NCBI RefSeq assembly: GCF_001425575.1
Contig: NZ_LMRD01000013.1
Coordinates: forward strand, 1 to 64,000
Direction: 5' to 3'
Length of the DNA stretch: 64,000 nucleotides
Source: Aurantimonas sp. Leaf443
GTDB lineage: Bacteria > Pseudomonadota > Alphaproteobacteria > Rhizobiales > Rhizobiaceae
The position numbers were made by a program, and so were the translations under genes. Below the pieces are notes generated by a model. The model saw only the letters and a list, made by a program, of their open reading frames with translations. It was not told the DNA's origin and ran no database searches. Numbering within the stretch: position 1 is the first letter of the stretch; each line of letters starts with the position of its first letter. Positions 24,642-34,218 of the stretch are shown here, in pieces.

Positions 24642-26663
24642 ATGGAAGAGCCGAGGCGACGGGCAGTGACGATGGATGGACGGACGAGCCTAGCGAACGA
24701 GACGGACGTCGCGGGAAACCTGGACGCCGGCGGCGGCGATCTCTTCCGCGCCATCGCCAACTCGATCGACCAGATGGTCTGGTCGACGCGCCCCGACGGG
24801 TTCCACGACTACTACAACGACCGCTGGTACGAGTTCACGGGCGTCCCCGCCGGCTCGACCGACGGCGAGGGCTGGAACGGCATGTTCCATCCCGAAGACC
24901 AGGAGAAGGCCTGGGCGGTCTGGCGCCAGAGCCTGGAGACCGGCGAGCCCTATCGCATCGAATACCGCCTGCGCCATCGCTCGGGCGCCTATCGCTGGGT
25001 GCTGGGGCGCGCCCAGCCGATCCGCGACGCTTCCGGGCGCATCGCGCGCTGGTTCGGCACCTGCACCGACATCCAGGAGATCGTCGACGCGCGCGAGGTG
25101 CTGGCCCGCTCGCGCGACGAGCTGGAAGCCCTCGTTGCCGAGCGCACCGCCGACCGCGACCGCTTCTGGACGAACTCGCGCGACCTCATCGTCCTCGTCG
25201 ACGCGCAGAACGTCGTGCGGGCCGCGAGCCCCTCCTTCGAGACGATCCTCGGCCACCCGCCCCGGACCCTCGTCGGCCTGTCCTCGCTCGACCTCATCCA
25301 TCCCGACGACGCGCCCTCCTCGAGCGAGGCGCTGTCCGAGGCCTTCGAGAAGGCCAACCTCACCGACTTCGAGAACCGCTACCGCCACGCCGACGGGTCC
25401 TATCGCTGGATCTCCTGGCACACGGCGCGCGAGGGCGACTACGTCTACGGCTACGGGCGCGACGTGACCGCCGCGCGCTGCCAGGCGGAGGAACTCGCCA
25501 CCGCCCAGGACCTGCTGCGCCAGGCCCAGAAGATGGAGGCCGTGGGCCAGCTGACGGGCGGCGTCGCGCACGACTTCAACAATCTCCTGCAGATCATCAC
25601 CGGCAGTCTCGACCTCATCCTGCGCCGCCTGCCGGAGGACGAGACGCGGCTGCGGCGCGCGGCGACCAACGCGATGACCGGCGCCACGCGCGCCGCCGCC
25701 CTCACCCACCGCCTTCTCGCCTTCTCGCGCCGCCAGCCGCTGCAGCCGCGCCCCGTCGAGGTCAATCGCCTCGTCACCGGCATGTCGGAGCTCCTGGAGC
25801 GCTCGCTCGGCGCCACGATCTCCATCGAGACGGTCCTGGCCGGCGGCCTGTGGCAGGTGGAGGCCGACCCGAACCAGCTCGAGAACGCGATCCTGAACCT
25901 TGCCGTCAACGCCCGGGACGCGATGCCGGACGGCGGGCGGCTGACGATCGAGACCGGCAACAGCCATCTGGACGCCGGCTACGCCCATCACCATGCCGAG
26001 GTCACGCCCGGCCAGTACGTCCTCCTCTCGGTGACCGACACCGGCACCGGCATGGACGCGCAGACCCTGTCCAAGGTCTTCGAGCCCTTCTTCACCACCA
26101 AGGAGGTCGGCAAGGGCACCGGGCTCGGCCTCAGCCAGGTCTACGGCTTCGTCAAGCAGTCGGGCGGCCATGTGAAGCTCTATTCGGAGCCGGGCCAGGG
26201 CACGAGCGTCAAGATCTACCTGCCCCGGCGCCTCACCGACGGCGCGCAGGAGGAGGAGGAGGCCGCGCAGATCGTGCCGGGCGGCTCGCAGCGCGAGACC
26301 ATCCTCGTCCTGGAGGACGACGAGGCCGTGCGCGCCTATTCCGTCGAGGTCCTGCGCGATCTCGGCTACGGGGTCGTGGAGGCGGGCGACGGGCCGGCGG
26401 CCCTGCGCATCCTGGCCGAGCAGGGCGAACGGATCGACCTCCTCTTCACCGACGTCGTCCTGCCCGGCGGGCTGGACGGGGCGGAGGTCACGCGCCGCGC
26501 GCGGGCCGCCCTGCCGGACCTGAAGGTCCTCTTCACCACCGGCTACGCGCGCAACGCCATCGTCCACCAGGGCCGCCTCGATCCGGGCGTCGCCCTCCTC
26601 ACCAAGCCCTTCACCTATGCCGATCTCGCGACGCGGGTGCGCGACATCCTCGACGCGCCCTGA
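24642..26663 (+). CDS. Hybrid sensor histidine kinase (PAS-PAS-HisKA-HATPase-REC)
   Basis: A soluble kinase of about 673 residues. Two PAS/PAC modules come first (DGFHDYYNDRWYEFTG and FGTCTDIQE; then VLVDAQNVVRAASPSFETILG and YGYGRDVTA), joined by a coiled coil. The H-box is GGVAHDFNNLLQ and the ATPase boxes are NLAVNARDAMP, DTGTGM and GKGTGLGLS. A C-terminal receiver has its phospho-acceptor in LLFTDVVLP. The PAS domains are of the type that binds a cofactor or small ligand. No separate response regulator is adjacent. The start is uncertain: ATG at 24642 or 24672 are both in frame and neither has a clear ribosome binding site. The region 24315-24641 upstream holds no gene and must contain the promoter. 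Confidence 0.88.
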   Translation: MEEPRRRAVTMDGRTSLANETDVAGNLDAGGGDLFRAIANSIDQMVWSTRPDGFHDYYNDRWYEFTGVPAGSTDGEGWNGMFHPEDQEKAWAVWRQSLETGEPYRIEYRLRHRSGAYRWVLGRAQPIRDASGRIARWFGTCTDIQEIVDAREVLARSRDELEALVAERTADRDRFWTNSRDLIVLVDAQNVVRAASPSFETILGHPPRTLVGLSSLDLIHPDDAPSSSEALSEAFEKANLTDFENRYRHADGSYRWISWHTAREGDYVYGYGRDVTAARCQAEELATAQDLLRQAQKMEAVGQLTGGVAHDFNNLLQIITGSLDLILRRLPEDETRLRRAATNAMTGATRAAALTHRLLAFSRRQPLQPRPVEVNRLVTGMSELLERSLGATISIETVLAGGLWQVEADPNQLENAILNLAVNARDAMPDGGRLTIETGNSHLDAGYAHHHAEVTPGQYVLLSVTDTGTGMDAQTLSKVFEPFFTTKEVGKGTGLGLSQVYGFVKQSGGHVKLYSEPGQGTSVKIYLPRRLTDGAQEEEEAAQIVPGGSQRETILVLEDDEAVRAYSVEVLRDLGYGVVEAGDGPAALRILAEQGERIDLLFTDVVLPGGLDGAEVTRRARAALPDLKVLFTTGYARNAIVHQGRLDPGVALLTKPFTYADLATRVRDILDAP

Positions 26664-27038
26664 CCCGCACGGCCGCGCGGACCGGCCGTTTCGGCGGGTC
26701 TTACGCGCGTCATCGCGGCGTGCGATGAAGGGCGGTGCGGATCGGCGGGGCTATCGGTTGCAGAACGGGTCAGGAGCGTATCGCGATCCGCGTCCGGCCG
26801 TCGCGGCAGGGGCGCCGGCGCTTGCGTCGCGCGCCGGAATCTGCATGAAGAGCGCCCAGCCGCGCGACCGGGGCCTTGCTCGGAACCTCGCGCCACACAT
26901 CTTGGGTCAAGGCTCGATCGCTACGATACCGCCCGCGACCGCAAACCCGACCGGCCGGCCCTCCTCCGGACCGTTCGGAACCGCCGCCGGCGCACGGGAC
27001 TTGAGGCGCGCCTTCGCGATGCAGGACAGTTTCACCCC
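26664..27038. other. Intergenic region upstream of kup, no gene seen
   Basis: This 375-bp gap contains only short Arg/Ala-rich frames without family resemblance. It presumably holds the kup promoter. I saw no clear riboswitch, palindrome or T-tailed hairpin. Confidence 0.5.
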
Positions 27039-28952
27039 ATGAGCATTCCCGAGACGGACGCCGCGCTTGGCCACCGGACAGATGCGGCCGATGCCGGGCA
27101 CGCGCGCCACGGCCTCTTCGGCCTGACGCTCGGCAGCGTCGGGGTCGTCTACGGCGACATCGGCACGAGCCCGCTCTACGCGATGAAGGAGTCCATCCTC
27201 CATGTCGGCGAGAACCCGACGCCGGCGGAGATCATCGGCATCGTCTCGCTGCTCGTCTGGTCGCTGATCGTCGTGGTGACGCTGAAATACGTCTTCCTCG
27301 TGCTGCGGGCCGACAACCAGGGCGAAGGCGGCGCGCTTTCGCTCATGGCACTGACGCAGAAGGCGCTCTCCAAGCCGAGCCGCACCGTCCTCTTCCTCGG
27401 CATGATCGCCGCCGCCCTCTTCTACGGCGACGCCATCCTGACGCCGGCCGTCTCGGTCCTCTCGGCGGTCGAGGGCCTGAAGGTCGCCGCGCCCGGGCTC
27501 GACCAGTTCATCGTGCCCATCGCCATCGTCATCATCGTCGGCCTCTATGCCGTGCAGTCCTTCGGCACGGCGAGCGTGGCGCGCTTCTTCGGCCCGATCA
27601 TGGTGATCTGGTTCCTCGTGCTCGGCATCATCGGCCTCTACCACATCGGCGACGCGCCGCAGATCGCGGAGGCGCTGAACCCGCTCAACGCGCTGACCTT
27701 CATGTTCGGCGAGGGCATCGTCGGCTTCACCGTGCTCGGCTCGGTCTTCCTCGCCGTCACCGGCGTGGAGGCGCTCTATGCGGATATGGGCCATTTCGGC
27801 AAGAAGCCGATCCGCATGGCCTGGCTGGCCTTCGTCGGCCCCTGCCTCCTCCTCAACTATCTCGGCCAGGGCGCCTTCGCGCTTTCCGATCCCGCGGTGG
27901 TGAAGGACCTGTTCTTCCTCTCCGTGCCCGAATGGGCCCGCCTGCCGCTCGTGCTCCTGGCCACCGTCGCCACCATCATCGCCGGACAGGCCGTCATCAC
28001 CGGCGCCTATTCCCTGACCCAGCAGGCGATCCAGATGCGCCTCCTGCCGCGCCTGCAGATCGAGCACACGAGCGCCAAGGAGCGCGGGCAGATCTACCTG
28101 CCCACCGTGAACTGGCTGATGATGATCGGCGTCGTCCTGCTCATCCTGTTCTTCCAGTCCTCCTCGGCGCTGGCCTCGGCCTACGGCATCGCCGTCACCG
28201 GCACGATGATCGTCACCTCGATCCTGGCCATCGTCGTCTTCGCCTATGGCTGGCGCTGGGGCCTCGGCCTGTCGCTCGCCGTCTTCCTGCCCTTCCTGGC
28301 GATCGACTCGGCGTTCCTGGCGGCCAACATCCTGAAGATCGCCGACGGCGGCTACCTGCCGCTGGTCGTGGGCGCCGTCATCGTCCTCCTGATGTGGGTG
28401 TGGATGCGCGGCGTCGACGTGCTCGCCCGCCGCTCGGCCGAGCAGTACATGCCGCTCGACGTCTTCATCCGCTCGATGCAGAGTTCCTCGGTCACGCGCG
28501 TCTCGGGAACGGCCATGTTCCTGACCTCCACGCCCGACCAGGTGCCCTCGGCACTCCTCCACAACCTCAAGCACAACCGCGTCCTCCACGAGAAGAACGT
28601 CGTCGTCACCATCCGCACCGCCGACACGCCCTATGTCGACGAGGAGACGCGCATCGTCTACGAGCCGCTCGGCCCCGGCTTCTCGCGCATCGAGCTGAAC
28701 TACGGCTTCATGGAGGAGCCCAACCTCATCCACGCGCTGATCCGCCTGCGCGAGAAGGGCGTGAAGTTCGACGTCATGTCGACGACCTTCTTCGTCGGCC
28801 GGCGCTCCATCAAGTCGGCCGAACGCGGGCCGATGCCGCGCTGGCAGAGCAAGCTCTTCATCCGCATGGCGCGCCGCTCCTACGACGCGATCGAGTATTT
28901 CCGCATCCCGGCCAACCGCGTGGTGGAACTCGGCACCTACGTCACGCTCTGA
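27039..28952 (+). CDS. kup: Kup-type potassium uptake transporter
   Basis: The 637-residue KUP/HAK/KT family proton-coupled K+ transporter has about 12 membrane helices and a cytoplasmic C-terminal domain. The first helix signature GVVYGDIGTSPLYAMKE, the helix-2 segment GEGGALSLMAL, YGDAILTPAVSVLSA and GVEALYADMGHFG are all intact. The C-terminal part includes VPSALLHNLKHN and ends at normal length. It imports potassium at low turgor or acidic pH. The gene is alone; its stop is 9 nt from the convergent racemase gene stop. Rhizobia often have several kup copies. Confidence 0.96.
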   Translation: MSIPETDAALGHRTDAADAGHARHGLFGLTLGSVGVVYGDIGTSPLYAMKESILHVGENPTPAEIIGIVSLLVWSLIVVVTLKYVFLVLRADNQGEGGALSLMALTQKALSKPSRTVLFLGMIAAALFYGDAILTPAVSVLSAVEGLKVAAPGLDQFIVPIAIVIIVGLYAVQSFGTASVARFFGPIMVIWFLVLGIIGLYHIGDAPQIAEALNPLNALTFMFGEGIVGFTVLGSVFLAVTGVEALYADMGHFGKKPIRMAWLAFVGPCLLLNYLGQGAFALSDPAVVKDLFFLSVPEWARLPLVLLATVATIIAGQAVITGAYSLTQQAIQMRLLPRLQIEHTSAKERGQIYLPTVNWLMMIGVVLLILFFQSSSALASAYGIAVTGTMIVTSILAIVVFAYGWRWGLGLSLAVFLPFLAIDSAFLAANILKIADGGYLPLVVGAVIVLLMWVWMRGVDVLARRSAEQYMPLDVFIRSMQSSSVTRVSGTAMFLTSTPDQVPSALLHNLKHNRVLHEKNVVVTIRTADTPYVDEETRIVYEPLGPGFSRIELNYGFMEEPNLIHALIRLREKGVKFDVMSTTFFVGRRSIKSAERGPMPRWQSKLFIRMARRSYDAIEYFRIPANRVVELGTYVTL

Positions 28953-28961
28953 CGCGCGCGT

Positions 28962-29612
28962 TCAGCGCGCGGCCGCCTCGCGTTCGAGCAGCGCGACGGC
29001 GGCCGCGACCCCGTCGATGACAGGCAGGCCGAAGCGGCGCGTATAGGTCTGGGCGAGATCGGCCATGCCCGCGCAGCCGAGCACCACGGCCGAGATCCCG
29101 TCCTCGGCGATCGCCGCCTCGATCTCGGCGCCCACCTTCTCGCGCGCCGCCTCGCCCTCCTCCTCCAGCGCCAGGACCGGCACCTGCGAGGCGCGCACGC
29201 GCGCGCGCATGGCCGCCAGCCCATAGGCGCCGATATTGGCGTCGAGGATCGGCACCGAGACGGCAAGCGTCGTCACCACCGAGAAGCGGTGCCCCGCCTC
29301 GGCCGCCGCGCGGTAGCCCGCCTCGCCGATGCCGACGACGGGGCGCGCGGTGAGCGCGCGCGCCGGCGCCAGACCCGTATCGTCGAAGCAGGCGATGGCG
29401 AACCCGTCCATGGCGCCGGCATTGGCCTCGATCAGCGCCAGGAGCCCCGGCACCGCCGCCTCGCCATCCGCCTCGCCCTGGATGGAGGGCGGGCCGTCCG
29501 CGTTGGTCAGCGCCACGATCCGCGTGCCCGGCGATGCGGCCCGGCGCGCGGCGGCGGCGATCTTCTCGGTCATGGAGGCGGTGGCATTGGGGTTGATGAA
29601 GCAAAGGCGCAT
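28962..29612 (-). CDS. Aspartate/glutamate (hydantoin) racemase family protein
   Basis: The 216-residue cofactor-independent racemase-family protein begins with MRLCFINPNATASMTEKI, the typical start of hydantoin racemase-like members. The two catalytic cysteines are present: C75 in AIACFDDTG and C180 in LGCAGM. Substrates in the family include hydantoins, allantoin, Asp and Glu; some members act on maleate. It lies 127 nt downstream of, and codirectional with, a polyamine-type ABC transporter operon, so it may process the imported compound. An in-frame ATG at 29639 with GAGGGG upstream is an alternative start. Family is firm, substrate unknown. Confidence 0.85.
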   Translation of the reverse strand: MRLCFINPNATASMTEKIAAAARRAASPGTRIVALTNADGPPSIQGEADGEAAVPGLLALIEANAGAMDGFAIACFDDTGLAPARALTARPVVGIGEAGYRAAAEAGHRFSVVTTLAVSVPILDANIGAYGLAAMRARVRASQVPVLALEEEGEAAREKVGAEIEAAIAEDGISAVVLGCAGMADLAQTYTRRFGLPVIDGVAAAVALLEREAAAR

Positions 29613-29739
29613 GGCGAAACGGTCCGTTGGGAGCGCCATGCGCCCCTCGGGACGCACGAGTGGCGCTCCATCCATCGATCTGCAGAGCCGCCGGAGGACG
29701 CGGCGGGGGAGGAAGAGGGGCGGCGACGGGCCGGGGCCG

Positions 29740-30621
29740 TCAGACCCCGCGCCCGGCATCCGAGGCGCCGCGCATGCGGCGGCGGCGCAGATAAAGGCCG
29801 GTGCCGAGCGTCAGGCCGATGACGAGGAAGGAGACGGTCGTCGTCATCGTGCCGAGCGCGTAGATCGCGGGCGTCGTCACGGTCGAGGTCAGGCCCTGGA
29901 GTTCGAGCGGCAGCGTGTTCGGGCCGCCGATGGCCTGGCTGGTGCGGGCGATCTCGTCCCAGGAGAGGGTGAAGCCGAACAGCGCCACGCCGATGAGATA
30001 GGGCGCGATGATCGGCAGCACGACATGGCGCAGCGTCTGCCAGGGGCCGGCGCCGAGGTCGCGCGCGGCCTCCTCGTAGGCCGGGTTGAAGCGGTTGAAG
30101 ACGGCGAACATGATGAGCATGCCGAAGGGCAGCGTCCAGGTGAGATGGGCGCCGAGCGCGGAGGTGAAGAGGCCCATGGACGATTGATAGCCCGCGCCGC
30201 CGAGCCCGCTGGCCTTCACGAAGTCGTCGAGGATGCGGAACTCGAGCGCGATGCCCAGCGAGACGACGATGGAGGGCAGGATGAGGCTGGCGATGGCGGT
30301 GTAGAAGAGGAGCGTCGAGCCGACGAAGCGGCGGCGGAAGGCGAGCCCGGCCATCAGCGAGACGACGACGGTCAGGACCGTCACGATCAGCCCGAGCCGC
30401 AGCGAGCGCGCGAAGGCCGCCCAGACGTCGACCACGCCGAGCCCCTGCCAGAGCACGCCGAACCAGTGCAGCGACAGGCCGCGCATCGGGAAGGTCATGC
30501 CCCCTTCCGGCCCCTGGAAGGAGAGGATGAAGATCGTCAGCGTCGGCCCGTAGAGGAAGGCCACGAAGAGCGCGAAGAAGAGCGCCAGCGGAAGGAAGGC
30601 GCGGCTGCGGCGGTCGCCCAT
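29740..30621 (-). CDS. ABC transporter permease, PotC type
   Basis: A 293-residue inner membrane permease with six hydrophobic segments and the EAA-loop EEAARDLGAGPWQTLRHVVLP, which docks on the ATPase. It belongs to the polyamine/opine/iron-type subfamily (PotC-like), the second of two permeases here; its start is 3 nt after the stop of the PotB-like gene. The operon order is ATPase, binding protein, permease, permease, then the racemase gene. The imported substrate is probably a small cationic or amide-like organic compound, but cannot be read from sequence. Confidence 0.9.
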   Translation of the reverse strand: MGDRRSRAFLPLALFFALFVAFLYGPTLTIFILSFQGPEGGMTFPMRGLSLHWFGVLWQGLGVVDVWAAFARSLRLGLIVTVLTVVVSLMAGLAFRRRFVGSTLLFYTAIASLILPSIVVSLGIALEFRILDDFVKASGLGGAGYQSSMGLFTSALGAHLTWTLPFGMLIMFAVFNRFNPAYEEAARDLGAGPWQTLRHVVLPIIAPYLIGVALFGFTLSWDEIARTSQAIGGPNTLPLELQGLTSTVTTPAIYALGTMTTTVSFLVIGLTLGTGLYLRRRRMRGASDAGRGV

Positions 30622-30624
30622 GGC

Positions 30625-31509
30625 TCACAGCTCCTTGCGGATGTCGACGACGCGCGTCAGCGCGAAGATGATGAGAAGGACGGTGGCGAGCAGGACCACG
30701 GCATTGGCGGCGGCCACGGGGAACTGCAGATAGCTGATCTCCACCGAGATCGTCTTGCCGACCGAGGCGATCTGCTGGCCCCCCATCAGGCCGATCGTGA
30801 TGAAATCGCCCATCACGATGGTGACGACGAAGATCGAGCCGATGGCGATGCCCGTCTTGGACAGGGGCACGATCACGTTCCACAGGATCTGCCAGCCGCT
30901 CGCGCCCGCGTCCCGCGCCGCCTCGATCAGCGAGCGGTCGATGCGCAGCATGGAATTGTAGATCGGCACGACCATGAAGAAGGTGAAGAGGTGGACGAAG
31001 GTCAGCCCCACCGAGAAGGAGGAGTAGAGGAGCCAGTCGAGCGGCGTGTCGATCAGGCCCGCCCCGATCAGCGTCTGGTTCACCAGGCCCTCGCGGCCGA
31101 GGAGCGGGATCCAGGAGATCATGCGGATGACGTTGGAGGTCCAGAAGGGCACGGTGCAGACGAGGAAGAGCGCCGACTGGATTTCCGGGCTGCGCACCTC
31201 GAAGGCGAGGAAATAGGCGATGACGAAGCCGATCCCGAGCGTCAGCACCCAGACCGCGAGACAGAAGGTCAGCGTCGAGAGATAGGTCTTGAACGTGGTG
31301 CAGAGCGCCGGCAGGCGGGTGATGCAGCGGTCGAACACGTCGAGATAGTTCTGCACCGTAAAGGCCGGCTGGATCTGGTAGTTCTCGTAGGTCCAGAAGC
31401 TCACCACCACGATGAGGACGAGCGGGATCACCAGGAACAGCAGGAAGATCAGCGCCAGCGGCATGGCCTGGAGATAGGGGACGACCCCGTTGCGGGACGA
31501 TGCGGCCAT
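30625..31509 (-). CDS. ABC transporter permease, PotB type
   Basis: A 294-residue permease with six membrane helices. The EAA loop is IEAARDAGASGWQILWNVIVP. It heterodimerises with the PotC-like permease immediately downstream (3-nt gap). I chose the ATG at 31509 (MAASSRNG) because it gives the family's usual short N-terminus; the much longer open frame reaching 32481 runs antisense-like through the binding-protein gene in another frame and is not real. A 182-nt gap containing a strong hairpin separates it from the binding-protein gene. Confidence 0.9.
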   Translation of the reverse strand: MAASSRNGVVPYLQAMPLALIFLLFLVIPLVLIVVVSFWTYENYQIQPAFTVQNYLDVFDRCITRLPALCTTFKTYLSTLTFCLAVWVLTLGIGFVIAYFLAFEVRSPEIQSALFLVCTVPFWTSNVIRMISWIPLLGREGLVNQTLIGAGLIDTPLDWLLYSSFSVGLTFVHLFTFFMVVPIYNSMLRIDRSLIEAARDAGASGWQILWNVIVPLSKTGIAIGSIFVVTIVMGDFITIGLMGGQQIASVGKTISVEISYLQFPVAAANAVVLLATVLLIIFALTRVVDIRKEL

Positions 31510-31628
31510 GCGGGGCTCCGGCTCTGATGGTGGCTTGGGCAGGGCTGCCGCCCCGGACCCGTCTCCGCCCCCGATCCCCGGGTCGGGCCGCCGGCCAGTC
31601 CCGGGAGGGCGAAGACGGATGGGGGCGA

Positions 31629-31673
31629 GGGGACGCGGATCCCCTGGCGGGGATGCAGGGGACCCGCGTCCCC
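31629..31673 (-). other. Intercistronic nested hairpin after the binding-protein gene
   Basis: GGGGACGCGG (31629-31638) pairs with CCGCGTCCCC (31664-31673). Inside it ATCCCC-TGGC-GGGGAT (31639-31654) forms its own perfect hairpin. There is no T-run. It lies just past the binding-protein stop, where such structures commonly protect the abundant binding-protein mRNA and reduce permease expression. Confidence 0.6.
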
Positions 31674-31691
31674 CGCCGATCGCTGCGAGCC

Positions 31692-32978
31692 TCAGGCCGC
31701 GACGAACTCGTTCCACTTGCGGATCATGTAGGCGTCCTCGTCCATCACCGCGTTCCAGCAGGCGACGGCGCCCATGCGCTGCTCGTAGGAGCCGCCGTCG
31801 CGGGTCGCGCCCTTGAGGGCGATGATCTGGCCCTGCGGAGACTTGATGTCCTGGCTCGCGGGCTTGCCCTCCATCCAGTAGGCCCATTCGTAGGGCTCCA
31901 TGGAGGCCTTGGCGGTCGGCAGAACGCCGGAATAGTAGCCCTGGCGGTTGAGGAAGGCGCCGGCCCAGCCGGAGAGGAACCAGTTGACGAACTCGTAGGC
32001 CGCGTCGAGCTTGCGGCCCTCGAGCGTGGCGGGGAGCGCGAAGCCGGAGGCCCAGGCGCGATAGCCTTCCTTCAGCGGCTGGAAGACGCAGTCGATGCCC
32101 TTGGAGCGCACCGCCGTGACGGCCGGCGACCACATGGACTGGATGACCGTCTCGCCCGACGACATCAGGTTGACGCTCTCGTTGAAGTCGGACCAGAGGG
32201 CGCGGAACTGCCCGGCTTCCTTGGCCTCGATCAGCGTCTCGATCGTCATGTCGATCTCGTCGCGGGTCATGTTGCCCTTGTCGGGATATTTGTACTTGCC
32301 GGTCGCCTCGATCACCATCGCCGCGTCCATGATGCCGATGGAGGGGATGTTGAGGATGGAGGCCTTGCCCTTGAACTCGGGGTTCAGGAGCTCGGCCCAG
32401 CTCTCGATCGGGCGCTTGATGAGGTCGGGCCGGATGCCGAGCGTGTCGGCATTGTAGGTCGTGGGGATCAGCGAGATCCACTCGGTCGGACTCGCCGAGA
32501 AGGTCTTGGACTTGTTGCCTTCCAGATAGAGCACCTTCCAGGGCGCGGTGCCCTGGTCGCCGATCTTGCGGCCGTCGATCTCGCCCTTGGTGAAGACCGG
32601 CGTGATATTGTCGAATTCCTTGATGCGCTTGGCGTCCATGCCCATCAGGTTGCCGGTCGGCACGAACTTCTTCAGCGAGAAATATTCCGTGTCGACAATG
32701 TCGAACGTGTTCGGCTGGGTGATGATGCGCTTGGTCACCTCGTCGGTCGTGACGGGCACGTATTCGATGGTGATGCCGAGGTCTTCCTTGACCTTGTCGG
32801 CGATCTCCTTGGACTGGTTCACCGCCGTGCCGAGATAGCGCAGCGTCACCGCCTCCTGGGCGCGCACGTACGGAAAGCCCGTGATGGCGCCCGAGCCGAG
32901 CGCGGTGCCGGCGACAGCGGCGGCCGAGGTCTTGAGGAAGCTGCGGCGGTCCATGCTCGGCGTCTTGGTCTCGGTCAT
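31692..32978 (-). CDS. ABC transporter substrate-binding protein, PotD-like, Tat-exported
   Basis: The 428-residue periplasmic binding protein has a twin-arginine signal (DRRSFLKTSAAAVAGTAL) with a likely cleavage site near VRAQ. The mature part has the PotD/PotF-type pattern: NVMG-like NLMGMDAKR, APWKVLYLEG, VNLMSSGETVIQSMWSPAV and FVNWFLSGWAG. A clear AGGAGGAC ribosome binding site precedes the ATG at 32978. It lies 82 nt after the ATPase gene in the same operon. The Tat signal implies folding before export. The ligand is unknown; the neighbouring racemase hints at an amino-acid or hydantoin-like compound rather than a true polyamine. Confidence 0.92.
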   Translation of the reverse strand: MTETKTPSMDRRSFLKTSAAAVAGTALGSGAITGFPYVRAQEAVTLRYLGTAVNQSKEIADKVKEDLGITIEYVPVTTDEVTKRIITQPNTFDIVDTEYFSLKKFVPTGNLMGMDAKRIKEFDNITPVFTKGEIDGRKIGDQGTAPWKVLYLEGNKSKTFSASPTEWISLIPTTYNADTLGIRPDLIKRPIESWAELLNPEFKGKASILNIPSIGIMDAAMVIEATGKYKYPDKGNMTRDEIDMTIETLIEAKEAGQFRALWSDFNESVNLMSSGETVIQSMWSPAVTAVRSKGIDCVFQPLKEGYRAWASGFALPATLEGRKLDAAYEFVNWFLSGWAGAFLNRQGYYSGVLPTAKASMEPYEWAYWMEGKPASQDIKSPQGQIIALKGATRDGGSYEQRMGAVACWNAVMDEDAYMIRKWNEFVAA

Positions 32979-33060
32979 CTGTCGTCCTCCTGGATCGAAG
33001 AAAGGGGGTCTGGATGCATCGTCCGCCCCGGGGGCCGGCGTGCCGGCTCGGGCGGAAGGG

Positions 33061-34053
33061 TCAGGCGCGGGCGCCAAGCGCGTATTCGTCGGCAAGCGAC
33101 CAGTGGATCGGGCGCGTCTCGCCGAGCCCGGCGGGCTGCGGGAAATACTGCTCTTCCGGGATCACGGCGGTGATCTCGCCGGCCGTCGGGCTCGCGAGCA
33201 CCACGGTCACGGTCGCGCCCTGGTATTCGACGCCCCGCACCTCGCCGGCGAAGGTGCGCGTGCCCTCGCCGCCGACGCCGAGGCGCACCCGGTCGGCGCG
33301 CACGGTGACCTCGCCGGCGCCCATCGGCACGACGTTGTGGCCGCCCATGAAGCGGGCGACGAAGGCGGTGGCCGGCCGGTGGAACACGTCCTGCGGCGTG
33401 CCGGCCTGCTCGATGCGACCGTCCTTCATGATGACGACGAGGTCGGCGAGCGCCATCGCCTCGTCCTGGCCGTGGGTCACGTGCAGGAAGGAGATGCCGA
33501 GCTCGCGCTGCAGGCGCTTGAGCTCGGTGCGCACCTTCAGGCGCAGGAACGGATCGAGCGCCGAGAGCGGCTCGTCGAGAAGGAGGATGCCGGGATCGGT
33601 GACGAGCGCGCGCGCCAGCGCCACGCGCTGCTGCTGCCCGCCCGAGAGCTGGGCCGGCATGCGGCTCTCGAACTTCGTCAGGTCGACGAGCTCCATCACG
33701 CTGCGCGCCTTGGCGTGGCGGGCCGCCTTGTCGACACCCTTCATCTTCAGCGAGAAGGCGATGTTGTCGAGGACGCAGAGATGCGGGAACAGCGCGTAGG
33801 ACTGGAACATCATCGCCGTGCCGCGGCGGGCCGGCTCGAGGTCGGTGATGTTGGAGGCGCCGAGCAGGATGTCGCCGGACGTCGCGATCTCGTGCCCGGC
33901 CACCATGCGCAGCGTCGAGGACTTGCCGCAGCCCGACGGGCCGAGGAAGCAGCAATAGGTACCGGCCGGGACCCTGAGGTCGATCGCGTCAACGGCGATC
34001 GTGCTGCCATAGGCCTTCGTCACCTGCACGAGTTCGAGATCACCGGTCGCCAT
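33061..34053 (-). CDS. ABC transporter ATP-binding protein, PotA-like
   Basis: The 330-residue ATPase of the polyamine/iron importer class has Walker A GPSGCGKSS, Q-loop MMFQSYALFP, signature LSGGQQQRVALARAL, Walker B ILLLDEPLSALD, the H-loop HVTHGQDEA and a C-terminal TOBE domain (VRADRVRLGVGGEG...). It is the first gene of the operon: the ATG at 34053 is preceded by GAAGGGG and faces a 254-bp divergent promoter region shared with the GntR gene. That region contains an ATTGT-AC-ACAAT palindrome, suggesting GntR control of the whole operon. Confidence 0.93.
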   Translation of the reverse strand: MATGDLELVQVTKAYGSTIAVDAIDLRVPAGTYCCFLGPSGCGKSSTLRMVAGHEIATSGDILLGASNITDLEPARRGTAMMFQSYALFPHLCVLDNIAFSLKMKGVDKAARHAKARSVMELVDLTKFESRMPAQLSGGQQQRVALARALVTDPGILLLDEPLSALDPFLRLKVRTELKRLQRELGISFLHVTHGQDEAMALADLVVIMKDGRIEQAGTPQDVFHRPATAFVARFMGGHNVVPMGAGEVTVRADRVRLGVGGEGTRTFAGEVRGVEYQGATVTVVLASPTAGEITAVIPEEQYFPQPAGLGETRPIHWSLADEYALGARA

Positions 34054-34218
34054 CGCAGCCCCTTCGATGCGTTCGCAACTCCCCATGCATCGCGCGTGCC
34101 AGATGGCATTCGGGGGTCCCGAAGGCCTGTCGCGCCGGGCGATGCGATCTCGGGGGGGATCGGGCGGACGGGACGGGCCGGCCGCCTCTGCCCAAGGAGG
34201 CATCAGGCCGATGACGAA

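Noticed and set aside
24690-26567. Long minus-strand frame opposite the hybrid kinase
   Set aside because: Antisense shadow; the kinase has all catalytic boxes on the plus strand.
26907-28733. Long minus-strand frame opposite kup
   Set aside because: Extremely charged His/Asp/Glu translation typical of antisense to hydrophobic membrane protein codons.
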